In this document: piece after piece, positions 34,520-45,229 of the stretch
Layout of the letters: every line of letters begins with the position of its first letter
Numbering within the stretch: position 1 is the stretch's first letter
Assembly: GCA_028023455.1 (NCBI GenBank)
Contig: JAQFVV010012405.1
Coordinates: forward strand, 4,345,149 to 4,409,148
Direction of reading: 5' to 3'
Origin: Epiperipatus broadwayi
Lineage: Eukaryota; Onychophora; Udeonychophora; Euonychophora; Peripatidae
DNA: 64,000 nt
Program-made: the position numbers and the translations under genes
The notes under the pieces: model-generated
Seen by the model: only the letters and a program-made list of their open reading frames with translations
Databases searched by the model: none
Told to the model about the DNA's origin: nothing

Positions 34520-34917
34520 ATTACTGTGAATGTTTAGGTGGTTACTGGTTGGAATCTAATTACATCATTAACCCAGATTAGCTTTAGGCACTATTTCACT
34601 TACTATTTCTAAATACTACATGGATAATTTAAAAGTATTGCAGTTTGTAATGTTATAATTGACTATTTATTAGTCTGCATTACAGTGACATGTTTATTTC
34701 ATGTTTAAAGAGGTTTATTTAAACTTCATTGTATCAATATTTCATACTCTGTAGTCAAGTTGCAATCTTTAAGTGTCCACATATATTCAATGGACCATTA
34801 GTAAGAATGGTTTTTCATTCTTGCTATTAAAAGGTGTGAAGGCCTTGACAGCAGTGAGAAATATTGATTACTATATTTTACTGTGAATGTTTAGGTGGTT
34901 ACTGGTTGGAATCTAAT
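34520..34917 (+). repeat. Second PLE pLTR-like direct-repeat pair
   Basis: 'actgtgaatgtttaggtggt' and the following 20 bases occur at 34522 and 34876. The inner part 'gttataattgactatt.att' and 'aagaggtttatttaaactt' equals the centre of the 32.8 kb unit. The two terminal repeats differ from those at 32.8 kb, so the family has variable ends. Confidence 0.55.
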
Positions 34918-35032
34918 TATATATATATATATATCCACAGATGGCGTCCTACCAAGATTGCCAATCAAGCGTATGTTTTGTTTACATAAACGTCAGAGTA
35001 GTTAGTATTCACTATCTCTAACTATAATTCCA

Positions 35033-35076
35033 CTTTCAGATCATGATTTCAAGCTATTTGCTATCGTCAGTGAAAG
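35033..35076 (-). ncRNA. Hammerhead ribozyme HH-D, left unit 1
   Basis: Minus strand: CTGACGA (35064-35070), stem II AGC/GCT closed at the core by T-T, GAAA (35047-35050), palindromic stem III ATCATGAT (35040-35047), cleavage C at 35039 (AUC), stem I CTTTCA/TGAAAG (35071-35076 with 35033-35038). Confidence 0.8.
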
Positions 35077-35123
35077 ACAGTCGTCAGAGTAGTTAGTATT
35101 CACTATCTCTAACTATAATTCCA

Positions 35124-35167
35124 CTTTCAGATCATGATTTCAAGCTATTTGCTATCGTCAGTGAAAG
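35124..35167 (-). ncRNA. Hammerhead ribozyme HH-D, left unit 2
   Basis: An identical copy of the preceding ribozyme, 91 bp downstream: CTGACGA (35155-35161), GAAA, ATCATGAT (35131-35138), stem I ends at 35124-35129 and 35162-35167. Two same-strand hammerheads in tandem could in principle release a 91-nt RNA monomer. Confidence 0.8.
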
Positions 35168-35177
35168 ACAGGACTGT

Positions 35178-35221
35178 CTTTCACTGACGATAGCAAATAG
35201 CTTGAAATCATGATCTGAAAG
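35178..35221 (+). ncRNA. Hammerhead ribozyme HH-D, right arm
   Basis: Plus strand: CTTTCA (35178-35183), CTGACGA (35184-35190), T plus AGC-AAATA-GCT plus T, GAAA (35204-35207), stem III ATCA/TGAT (35207-35214), cleavage C35215, TGAAAG (35216-35221). All three copies keep the non-Watson-Crick T-T next to the core, so it was either in the founder or reduces activity. Confidence 0.8.
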
Positions 35222-35399
35222 TGGAATTATAGTTAGAGATAGTGAATACTAACTACTCTGACATTTATGTAAACAAAACATACGCTTGATTGGCAGTCTT
35301 GGTAGGACGCCATCTGTGGACATAAATACAAGCGTTAGCAAGTTTTTTAACTTGCATTTTTGTTTATCATATATATATATATATATATATTGTAACCAG

Positions 35400-36020
35400 T
35401 TTGCTACATAGCTTCAGTAAAAAAATAATTAGATAGTTGGCAGCATGTCCTTCAGGTTTGAGAATAAAAAATATTAATGGGCAAAAATAATATTTAAATT
35501 TTTTTAGACGTATTTTTAAAAGGGTCAGTATTTAACTCAATATTTGTAAAATCCCCACATGATAGCATGAAAATTCTCAAACATTAAATATACTTAAGAA
35601 TTTTTTTTTAAAAAAATTAAAAAAAAAAAAAAGAGGGAAAAACAAAATAAGATTTTAATAATTTTGTATATTTTATTTTTAATTAATCAGAGTTGTTGTT
35701 TTTTCATCTCTCTTTAAGAAAAAAATAAAAATAAAATCAATTCAATTAACTGATTATCTTGTTGTTTTTTTTGCAACATTTTGTTTTTAATTATAAAGGA
35801 ATGTCAAGAATATTATGTTAATTTAAGTTCTTGACTTGTCTTCAATATCTATGATTAAGGAGGTAATTGACTGAACAATTGTATTTATAAAATTTTATCT
35901 AATTGGTTGTCATGAAAATTATCATGTGAGAGACAGATTGTGATTGGGTTAGAGAAAATATTGTTTCAGAAAAAATTATATGTGGGGGTATGGATTAGTG
36001 AATACACCTAAGTGTCTGGA
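35400..36020. other. AT-rich non-coding stretch
   Basis: Homopolymer-rich, no gene or repeat family recognised. Confidence 0.45.
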
Positions 36021-36250
36021 GAGATTATTTCTAACTTAATATTTGAAGAGAGAGTAGTTAAATCTTACTCCTGCTGCTGAAAAAGTCAGAAGAAGAAATA
36101 AATTTCTAACTTAACTGTCAAAGAAAAAGCAGTCAAATCTTGATCCTGCTGCTGAAAAAGACAATAAGAAAAGAAATATTGCTGATGTAACTGTTGAAGA
36201 GAAAGCAATGAGGTTTTAATTCAGTTGCTAAAGAAGAAAAAAACAGAAGT
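36021..36250 (+). repeat. Imperfect tandem repeat, about 75-80 bp period
   Basis: Three diverged units share 'tttctaactta', 'ag.gaaagcagt.aaatctt' and 'cctgctgctgaaaaag'. Translations are broken by stops, so an origin in a repetitive protein is possible but not supported. Confidence 0.55.
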
Positions 36251-36259
36251 CTTTACAAA

Positions 36260-37427
36260 GCTATTGTATAAAATAGCAGTTTTTATCAAGCTTTTAGCAT
36301 ACTATGAGTTTAGTACTAAAATGTTTTTTACAATGAAAACCATGTCCTCCATGTAACCTACATTCACTGGAACAAAATGTAGAGAACAAAGCACCCCCCC
36401 CCTAAAGTAGTCTGAAATCTTGCTTTCAATCAAGAGTATTTTTCATCCATGTCAGTCTCCCCTGAAAGTTCAAGAGAAGAACCAAAATGGACAAAATTTG
36501 CTATTTTTCATTTATCTGGAATTGCTACAGACCCAGAAAAAAAACAAATTTAACTAGGCCCATGTTTAGAAGCCTTCTGGGAAAAACCCTATCAGAAGCA
36601 ATTGGAAAGGCCTCCATAAACAAGAAAGCCATGGATAGAGTTATTTTTTATGTGTGCACACTATTTTTTAATAATAGAAAATTTGTTTTTTTGTTTCATA
36701 AATGTATTAAGTTTTTTTGTGTGAACTATAAGAATTGATAGTAGTAAACACTTCACCAAGTTAAAATATTCCAAATTGTTAGACATTTTTTTTTGTTTTT
36801 TTAAAACCCAGACAAATTTCTATTACAAATAGTGATACAGTTTTTAAAAGAAAAAAAAATATGTTGTAAAGTTAAAATTTTTTTTATCTTGTTAAGCTGA
36901 ATCAAAAATTATTATCTTTTATTCTGAATATGTTTGTTAATTAATTCTTAAAATTTTTAAAGAAAGAACTTAATGAATTTAAAGTTAATCCATGAATAAA
37001 AATTTTGGATTAATGGAATTTTTGTAAAAAATGTATTTTTTTTTTTTTTTTATGAAATGGGTGTTTGAAATGTCACACTATCATGCCATTTTTGTTTTTG
37101 TTGTTTTTAATTAGATATTAAATAATTGTTTTAAAAAAATATTCTTTTTAGTCTTAATTTTTTTATTCTATCCAATTCCAGTTTCATGAAGTGCAGTGTA
37201 TATGTGACCTTATATCATGACAGTGTATATTCTAGGATTAAGGTGTTTTTTATGATCCCAATAAAATTAGTTATTTATAAATAGAGGAAGCCCATTATTT
37301 ACTTAAGGTTATTTATAATAAGCTAATTTATTTACTTATTTCCCTCTTCCTCACAGTAATAAATTAGAGTTATTGCTTCCTGAACTAGATTCATGCATAA
37401 CAGCTATATAGAATAAGGGGTATATAT
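36260..37427. other. Non-coding stretch with an unassigned frame
   Basis: An 83-codon plus-strand frame (36487-36738) contains RPRKKTNLT, loosely like the basic tail of some transposases, but lacks the cysteines of a piggyBac zinc finger. The rest is AT-rich. Confidence 0.35.
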
Positions 37428-37432
37428 TGTAA

Positions 37433-39656
37433 TGAGCACAGACGTTCGTTACATTGTTTTTTTATTTATTTATTAAACATGAAAGTAAATTAAAAAGTTC
37501 GCATTTAAAAATTTTCTTTAAGAATTAAAAATTGAAATTAAATATCATCTTAAACTCGTATATATTAAATCGCACAGATAAAAAAAAAATTATTAAAATA
37601 AAACTGTATTAAAAATAGAAAAGGTATTTTAAAAACAAAAACTTAAAAAGATTTGGAGATAAAATTATATCTTTAAATTTATCTTTAAATATATCTTTGA
37701 TTTGGAAAACAGGTTAATTAATCAGAAATGGAAATGATAAATTTAATTAGTCAAATGTAAACCAGCCTTGGGCATTTAAATGTAAAAACAGCGGTCAGAT
37801 AGGAAAACAATTGAAACAAATAGCCAATGAAAGAAATCCATTGGGAAATTGGACCTCAACGAAAAGGATCATCACATCGATGACGTAATGTTAAGTCAAT
37901 CTTTCAAAGTAATATAAAAGGACAAGTTTGGAAATTATTAGTTAGAGTGACTGGATAATGATTATTATGATGTGACAGATAGGTGTTAGTGCGGAGGTGC
38001 GGGAGAAGCGATTGAAGAGACGCACGATTCAATCACTTCAGTTTTGCCAAAGAAAGAAAGAGAAATGAACTATCGTTTTCTACATTGAGGACCAACTAAA
38101 TTAAAAAAACCTCCGAATGAATAAATAAAACATCGGCTAAATGTATACCAATATCTTCAAGACGGCGTGGGAATTCCCATTCAAACTTACAAGCAACTGT
38201 AAAGATGAACATTTCTAAAACCGTAAGAACTTTACAATTAATGAACATTACATTAAAAACTTTTCGTATTTAAAATAATTGCATTAGTTTCCTATCTGAC
38301 TAAAGTAGTTAAAATGTTATTTGATGTATTTTTTATTTATTTGTGTAAAATCATTTCCATTTATTTAATTTTGTTCTTTAAGTTTATTTATGATTTCTGT
38401 TTTCCGATAAATTAAAATATATCAATGTTAAACTTAAGTCGGGCGTGAATGGCTGTATAGATTTGTAAAGTTATATTAGGGGAGGGTAATCTTGGGTTAT
38501 TTGTTTCGTGGTTAAATTGGGTCAATGGATTGGATATATTGGTGTGATTAGTAGATGTAATATTGATTCGCTACGGGCAGAATTGCTTCAAACGCCGCAC
38601 ACTTCCGTTTGCCTATGGAAGGAATTATAAGACGGAGAACGCAGTTCCTTTCTATGGAGTTTTTTTTTATTGTTCTTCTCGTTAGATAGATGTAATATTC
38701 CTATCTGATTGAGAGTCAATGTCTTTTCTTAATCTTTTTGTGCTGCCATAATTTATTACATTGAATACATCGATATATCAGATGAATTGATGCCGGTTGA
38801 CTACGAATTTTAACCTAAGGTTAAATAGGGATAGAATGTTTATTTTCAGAAGCAAATCTATGTGGTCTATTCATACTTGACCCTAAATAAAAATGCATTA
38901 AATTTAAGTTGTTTATAGACGCTTGCATGGATTGGTTATCGGTTAAGTATGTTTTGGGTTTTCATATTTGATCAAAATATATAGACATTCGATAAATAAT
39001 GATACCTTACGGTGAGTATCTAAAATGTATTTATTCGGATGTCTTTTAAGTTATTGGTGACAATGCAAGTATCTTATGGTGAATACTATTGGGTTACGTA
39101 TAAATTTCCCTCCGCAATTGTTAGTAATCAATAATTTTGTATTTTGATCGTTTATGTTTACTTTGAAATGTTTTTGACCGTGAAATCTATGTAACCGATC
39201 TATATTCAACATTATAAACAAGTTTTCCTAAATTTATCTGTGCGAACTTAATTAAAATGTAAAATTAGAATATAATAGTAATTAAATGTAAATTAAAGTC
39301 AAAAATCAAAGTTAAAAATAATGTTAAATGTTAAAATGTAAACTAATACTAAAATAATTTTAAATCTTATATATATGTGCATAAATAAATGTTTGTATGT
39401 TAATTACTGGCAGTGGCTTATTTTATTTATTTTTTTAATATTGAAATATAATTAGATACCATATGATATTATTAAATCTCTGCTACTCCCTGAGCTAGTG
39501 ACATGGGCTAACGACCGGAACCAAAATATTTAAAAAAAAAATTTTTTTTTTTTTGACTTACGTATCTGCCTACTTTATAAATTTTTCTAGGTTCAAATGC
39601 CTAGATGGCGCCCTGTAGTGCAGTTTACGTTAAGTCACTTTCTCCGGATCGTTACA
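37433..39656. mobile_element. LTR-like block of 2.2 kb (possible solo LTR)
   Basis: The block begins TGTAATGAGCACAGACGTTC and ends CTCCGGATCGTTACA. TG..CA-type ends lie next to AT-dinucleotide flanks. It is compositionally distinct, with more CpG (e.g. 38160-38170, 38560-38640). Inside is a TATA-like 'aatataaaagg' (about 37910), a CpG-containing downstream leader and a donor-like 'aaaacc|gtaagaa' (about 38222). No gag, pol or integrase frame was found, and no second LTR. A host promoter with first exon is the main alternative. Confidence 0.35.
37910..38225 (+). promoter_or_regulatory. TATA-like promoter and leader ending in splice donor
   Basis: 'aatataaaagg' at 37910-37920 could serve as a TATA box, with a transcript starting about 25-35 bases on. 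The leader contains a short ATG frame (38206, MNISK) that runs into 'gtaagaac'. It could belong to the LTR-like block or to a host gene transcribed to the right. No downstream exon was identified. Confidence 0.3.
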
Positions 39657-39894
39657 ATATATATATATTTAGTGTATGGACATCCAGTTGATGATGATGA
39701 TGATTGTCATTCTGGATTGTCATGGAGAATATATTCTTTAAAGCCCATGCAGTACACTTTATTTTAATTTAGACTCTACCAGTCATTAAATTTATAATGA
39801 CCAGTACATCAAGGGTACTAAGTGGTCAAAGAATTTATGATGATCAGCATATTTTAATATCCCAAAATTATTATTTTTTGTTTGTATTCTTATG

Positions 39895-40275
39895 GATTAG
39901 CACTTAAGTTTGTGCATCTAACTAATGGTTTCCATGGTCTGCCTCAAGCTGGCAAAGGTTAAATAATTAGCCTGATCTATAGTAGACCCATTTTAAATCC
40001 AGTCACCAAATTAACTGTTGATTTAATTTTATTGTTGATCATTCATGATAATGAATGACTTATACTTATTTTAATACTGGTGAACTTAATTAATCATGTT
40101 TATGCCTAAGATAGTTAGTTGTTGATCTCTCAGAGTGATCTTTCATGCTTATCCCTTTGATATTAAATTTTATTTTATTTTTCTTGAGTATAAACATCTA
40201 ACTTTCTATAGCATTAAAAATGGCAGCCCAATTGAGGGCCTTGATGATCATGTATTGGTGGCCATCATAACAGGT
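39895..40275 (+). pseudogene. Weak reverse-transcriptase-like scraps
   Basis: A frame near 39918 reads NGFHGLPQAGK, which resembles the GLPQAG block of LTR-retrotransposon RTs. Further on, 40211-40274 is a stop-free 64-bp segment bounded by AG and GT (reads IKNGSPIEGLDDH..). Everything between is interrupted by stops. The assignment rests on a short motif only. Confidence 0.25.
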
Positions 40276-40334
40276 ATGACCTCCTTTATTTTATTGTAAT
40301 ATCACAATATATAAATAAAATGTCCATTAATTAA

Positions 40335-40450
40335 AAAAACTATTGTAATAACAATAAAAATAATAAATATAATGGTAATTAACTATTGTATACAATCTTT
40401 TAATCTGCAAAAGTATCTATCAATTAATTCCTTAACCTGTAGCAAATTAT
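40335..40450 (-). mobile_element. PLE 3' UTR fragment
   Basis: Reverse-orientation match to the tail of the 45.9 kb PLE ('aataataaatataatggtaa', 'tcaattaattccttaacc'). A short plus-oriented piece of the same tail follows at 40451-40478, again giving an inverted junction. Confidence 0.6.
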
Positions 40451-40483
40451 CATTATATTTATTATTTTTATTGTTTTATATAT

Positions 40484-40710
40484 ATATAATAGCTCTTAAC
40501 AAGATTTCTGAATATCCCTATCCTCAGATAGATTTCTAGCTGGTGGCTTTCTAAATATCCTAGCACTTCACTGACAACAGCCAGCAGCTAGAAACAAATC
40601 TGGGAATAGGGATATTCGAAAAAACTTGTTAAAAGCTATTAGCACATTCATTATATAATATTTGTATTACAAGCTTATTAAATTAAGCCACATGATATAT
40701 GATTTGATTT
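40484..40710 (+). mobile_element. HH-B-like palindrome with decayed hammerhead
   Basis: Left arm 40484-40560 and right arm about 40572-40650 are inverted ('tagctcttaacaag' against 'cttgttaaaagcta'). The tail 'agcttattaaattaagccac' parallels HH-B. The plus core at 40570-40605 reads CTGACAA, an AGC/GCT stem, GAAAC and AATC. The outer stem I helix AATATCC/GGATATT (40554-40560 with about 40609-40615) is intact. The G8 to A change and the lost stem III predict inactivity. Confidence 0.65.
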
Positions 40711-40715
40711 ACTTG

Positions 40716-40751
<36 letters not shown>

Positions 40752-40772
40752 CAAGTAAATCATATATATATC
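40705..40772. repeat. AT-dinucleotide palindrome
   Basis: 'gatttacttgcaa' and 'ttgcaagtaaatc' flank an (AT)n run of about 32 bp, a cruciform-prone short palindrome. Confidence 0.8.
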
Positions 40773-41690
40773 ATGTAAATAACTATATATTGTTAATAAC
40801 TAACTGTATCCCAAAAGTAATTCACAACACAACAGCCAAAACTTAATAAATCAACAAAACAATCAAGTCAAACTCTATAGATAAAAGATGAATTCCATGT
40901 TTTATGCTGGTATAGGATCTTTAAATAGATAAAAAATGAAGACATATGATTAAGATTTTAATCTGTTTAGAAGGTTATAAATCTTATTCAACAGATAAAG
41001 ATAAATTATTTGAAGATTAAAATAATCATTTTTATAACAGTCAACTTATTAGATTTTAGAGCTCAAATTTATTTGCAACATTGGTAATCATCTGAAATTC
41101 AGGCATGGCCACTTAAATGGTATTGTTTATGTGTCAAAATACATAAAAATGTTGTTTCTGTGGCTGGCCTTATGGCTAATACAACATTTATATTCTATTA
41201 CTCATTTCAGGCTTCTTTACATGACATTGCACAAAAATATTATGGCCTGTTTTGTGCTTCAAAACAATTTATGCATATTCATTCTATTCACAGCTGATTA
41301 TCGTATTGCTTGAGGGTGTTTTGGTCTCCATAATAGAGTAATGCCATTTATATTTAAATAAGGTTGTTAATTACTAATAATTGTCATATGGTCCCCACCC
41401 TTCCCTAAAAAAATGTTAATATGTAAAAAATTGGCAAAGAGGATGTTTGAACATGCTTCAACAAAGCTCACACACTAAGTCATGTTTCAGCGTGGAAAAT
41501 ATACAAGATCAATAAAATGTCTGAGAAGAACATGCAATTTTTAAACTTTTCAGAATTGCCGAGTACAGAAAGTGAGACTGTGTTCTTTTTTCAGGCACAT
41601 AATGTCCTCCCAAATACCAGACTGTTTTTATTACAGCAATAAAATAATAAATAAAAATAAGTTTAAAAAATCCAAAGTTTGTGTATTTTT
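40773..41690. other. Non-coding stretch
   Basis: No gene recognised. Some repeated words with 43.0 kb ('ttattagattttagagctca' at 41047 and 42989) show a shared unnamed repeat. Confidence 0.4.
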
Positions 41691-42900
41691 TTTTATTTCA
41701 TTAGAAATTGATAAATATTTGGATTATCTTTTTTCAGCGGGGTTAAAATAAATTACTATTTTTGTTTATTTTTTATTAATAATAACAAAGAATACCCCCC
41801 CCCCCAAGCAGTTTATTGAAGAAACCAAAAAAAAAAAGGTAATTCAAATGAAATATAAATAAAAGTAAAAAGTGAGAAAAAGTTTTTGAAAAAAAAAAAA
41901 TATTGACTTTTTGTTACAATTATTTATCCGAGGGTGGGGGTGGTGGTTTCAAAACAATTTTTTACCGCCCCAAAACACAAAAGTTACCTTTGATTTAATA
42001 AGAAGAAAAACAATTTGCTCAACCAAAAAAAAAAAGGTATAAAAAATTCGAAACAATTCCCAAATAATTGTATTATATTTTTTCAGCAGGGTTAAAATAA
42101 GTGGTATTAAAATAAATTACTATTTTTGTTTACTTTTTGTTAATAATAACAAAAAAAGTTACCCCCCCCCCCCAAAACACAAAAGTTACTTTTGATTTAT
42201 TTTAAAATTATATTTTTTGACATAACAAAATTTGTACAGATGAATACTAAATACACTTTGCTAATGTTGGCTCAAATCCATTGCTGATATTGGCTTCTTC
42301 CATCAAGGCTAGCTTGGTAATGTGGGTGTCCTAGGTCTGATAGGATGTATGGCAGAGCCATTAACTGCACTAACAGGTTGATGTATGAATAAGTAACATT
42401 CCATTTTGTTGGTATTGACCACCCCTTTTGAATATGGCCCTATAATGCTGACATATCAGAGCTGGTATCCAGGTGGTGTGGAATCATTGCCTCTCTAGCA
42501 GGATTCAGCATGTTGCATCATGGACTACTTCATTTATGATACACTATAATGTTGATATATCAGGTCCAATATTCATGTAGAGTCCGTGGGCCATAAGAAG
42601 AAAAACAATTTAGTCAACCAAAAAAAAGGTAGAACAAAGTCAAAACAAGTCCCAAATAATTGTATTATATTTTTTCAGCGGGGTTAAAACAAGTTTTTTT
42701 GTCGTGAAACAGTCAAAAGTTTTAAAATCAGAAAAATAAACACAAAGTTAAATTACCAAAATTTGTTGAATAAAGAAAAATGTTAGGTTAAAAAAACAAT
42801 AAAAATAAATATAAAAATTTGTTTAATAAAAAAGAAATCATGTTATAAATGAAATAAAAATTTGTTTAATCAAAAAAAAAGTTATATATAAAAAAGTTGC
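41690..42900 (+). repeat. Threefold degenerate repeat with C and A runs
   Basis: Three units share 'attatattttttcagc.ggg', 'ttaaaataa', 'aataataacaaa..' followed by C10-C14, and 'caaccaaaaaaaa.aggta'. The middle carries an unrelated GC-richer insert at about 42235-42595. Class unknown. Confidence 0.65.
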
Positions 42901-43125
42901 AGCCCGGTAACATTACATTTGATTGATTTTGTAAAGCATCAATGCCATCAAGTGGACATGCCCGGATTTCAGATGATTAACCAATCAACTTATTAGATTT
43001 TAGAGCTCAAGTTTATTTGCAATAAAATAGCCATATTAATCCTTTTACTATCACATCTGTACAATTCTCACATAGAGTAGAAAGTTTCTGTGCCCTTTAT
43101 TATATCATATGAACAGTATTTCACC

Positions 43126-43130
43126 TGTAA

Positions 43131-43204
<74 letters not shown>
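43126..43204 (+). repeat. (AT)n microsatellite
   Basis: About 75 bp of uninterrupted AT dinucleotides directly at the 3' end of the minus-oriented PLE copy. Confidence 0.95.
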
Positions 43205-43208
<4 letters not shown>

Positions 43209-44590
43209 ACAGTAATTAACTATTAGAAGTACTTTCAGTTAATTCTTTAACCTCTCCTTAACTGCCATTAAATTTTTAAAAAAAATCATAACTGAAGCAA
43301 ATGTCATCAACTCAAATCCCATAAATCCTGAATTTTAATGTTAGCAGCTTGTCTATTAATTATGTTCATTTTATTTCTATTTATTAAAACTGTCTTCTTA
43401 ATTTTTTTTTTATCATGAAGAATCTTAATGCTTTTAATATCAAACATAAATTTATATTTACATGTCTTTTCATGATCCAAGAAAACGAAAGCAGTCATCA
43501 AAGCATTATTATTTTTACTTTTTACATGCTTGTATAACAATTCGTGTTCCTTTAATCTTTTCTTTATACTGCATCTCGATTCATCTATATATGATAACAT
43601 ACATCCACAAAAAATTTAATACACAACATTACTTTCTTGCTTGACAGACATGATACTTTTAGAATTATTCTTTAACTTATTAATGTTATTTGTAACACAA
43701 AATAAAACATTAAATACATCCTTATATATATTGATAATGGTTGATGATGATGATGATGATATATTTTTAAAAAATTTCTCTTGTACATTTGAAATACATG
43801 GAATAGATATCCATTTTTTATTATCAATCTTCAATTCCTTTAAATCATTATAATTCTTTTTAAATTGACATAATTGATAATTTGTTCAATCTCATAACCA
43901 ACTTCAAGCAATTTCTTGGCAAATATCTCAATATTTTTTCATTTATCACACTGGTAATGACATAATCTTTTATTATGAAACAAAAAAGATTTAAAACTTG
44001 CTTTCTTATGCATAATTGGTACTTTTGATTTACAATTTATATACCCCCATTTTTGCAATGCTTTGATTATTAATTTATAACTTAACATACTATTACCTCT
44101 TGTAATTATTAAATCCAAATACTTAATATTTTTGTTCTGTTCCTTTTCAATTGTTCATTTCAAGCCATTTAAATTATTTAACTCCACTATGAACAAATTT
44201 ATAGTATTGATGTGTCCACAAACAAAAATATTATCCACATATCATTTGAAAATTTTAATATTTTTAAAAGCACACATATATAAAATGCTATTCTATATAT
44301 AGACAATACAAATGTGCAAACTTTTACAATAACAGGCAGACCCATAGGCAAAACCTTAGGTATTTTATAATATTTATCTTCAAAAGAAGCAACAATGTTA
44401 TCATAAAAAAAATTAAAGAATCAATAAGAAATTTTATCACATATTTACCAACACCTTTACTTTTTAATGCACGTTCAATTATTTTTATGGAATGCACTCT
44501 ATCATTAGAACCATACATTTCTGTCACATCTAATGAAGCAATAACACCATTCTTATTAATCACTATATTTTTTATTTTGTAAAGAGAATT
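43205..44590 (-). pseudogene. Penelope-like element, minus copy of a head-to-head pair
   Basis: From the centre outward on the minus strand: the RT motif A region (SLDVTEMYG, about 44500-44560), RT remains interrupted by frameshifts to about 43880, linker (KKWISIPCI, near 43810), then a GIY-YIG endonuclease frame (43307-43600) with SYIDESR and RLKEHE and later FLDHE, and the 3' UTR. The YIG glycine is Asp in this copy. RT-plus-GIY-YIG is the defining layout of PLEs, which insert by target-primed reverse transcription, often at repeats or telomeric ends. The 5' part of the RT is missing, cut at the same point as in the plus copy. Confidence 0.88.
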
Positions 44591-44626
44591 TTTATTTTTT
44601 ATTTTGTAGAGAAAATTAAAAATATA

Positions 44627-45229
44627 GTGATTAATAAGAATGACATTATTGCTTCATTAGATATGACAGAAATGTATGGTTCTATTGATAGAGTGAATTC
44701 CATAAAAATAATTGAATATGTATTAAAAAGTAAAGGTGTTTATAAATACGTGATAAAATTTGTTATTGATTCTTTAAAATTTTTTTATTCTTTTGAAGAT
44801 GGATATTATAAAATGACTAAAGGTTGGCCTATGGGTCTGCCTGTTTGCAATTTTGTTTTGTCTACATGTGAGAATAGTATTTCAGATATATGTGCTTTTA
44901 AAGATATTAAAATTTACAAAAGATATGTGGATGATGTTTTTGTTTGTAGAAATATCAATACTATAAATTTGCTTGTAGAGAAATTAAATAACTTGATTGG
45001 CTTGAAATGGACTATTGAAAAGGAACAGGACAAAAATATTAAGTATTTGGATTTAATTATTACAAGAGATAATAGTGTGTTAAATTATAAATTAATAATC
45101 AAACTATTGCAAAAAAGGGGATATATAAATTGTAAATCAAAAGTACCAATTATGCATAAGAAAGCAAGTTTTATATATTTTTTGTTTCGTAATGAAAAAT
45201 TATGTCATTACAAGTATGATAAATTTTAA
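44627..45229 (+). CDS. PLE reverse transcriptase, C-terminal two thirds
   Basis: A 200-residue open frame. Motif A SLDMTEMYGSI (Asp12), motif B GWPMGLPV (66-73), motif C YVDDVF with the catalytic DD at 102-103, and motif D-like KYLDLIITRDN (139-149) are in order and spaced as in PLE RTs. It would copy element RNA at the nicked target. The frame lacks the N-terminal RT motifs and ends by a stop after the thumb region, before the linker. The first Met is simply the first ATG after the palindrome junction. Catalytic aspartates are intact, but the protein cannot be complete. Confidence 0.88.
   Translation: MINKNDIIASLDMTEMYGSIDRVNSIKIIEYVLKSKGVYKYVIKFVIDSLKFFYSFEDGYYKMTKGWPMGLPVCNFVLSTCENSISDICAFKDIKIYKRYVDDVFVCRNINTINLLVEKLNNLIGLKWTIEKEQDKNIKYLDLIITRDNSVLNYKLIIKLLQKRGYINCKSKVPIMHKKASFIYFLFRNEKLCHYKYDKF

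Larger units (their letters stand above)
34935..35319. mobile_element. HH-D palindrome with 91-bp internal duplication
   Basis: Ends are CCACAGATGGCGTCCTACCA and its complement. Left arm 34935-35173 contains two tandem 91-bp units (starting 34991 and 35082); right arm about 35174-35319 has one. Arms are nearly identical outside the duplication. (AT)n tracts lie close to both ends. Three hammerheads are present. No coding potential. Confidence 0.92.

Noticed and set aside
6540-35319. CRISPR array reading of the repeated units
   Set aside because: Repeats are long, inverted and few, with no regular short repeats and spacers, and the genome is eukaryotic.
36487-36738. 83-residue frame with RPRKKTNLT, possible transposase zinc-finger tail
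   Set aside because: The cysteine and histidine ligands expected for a piggyBac-type finger are absent and no upstream transposase frame exists.
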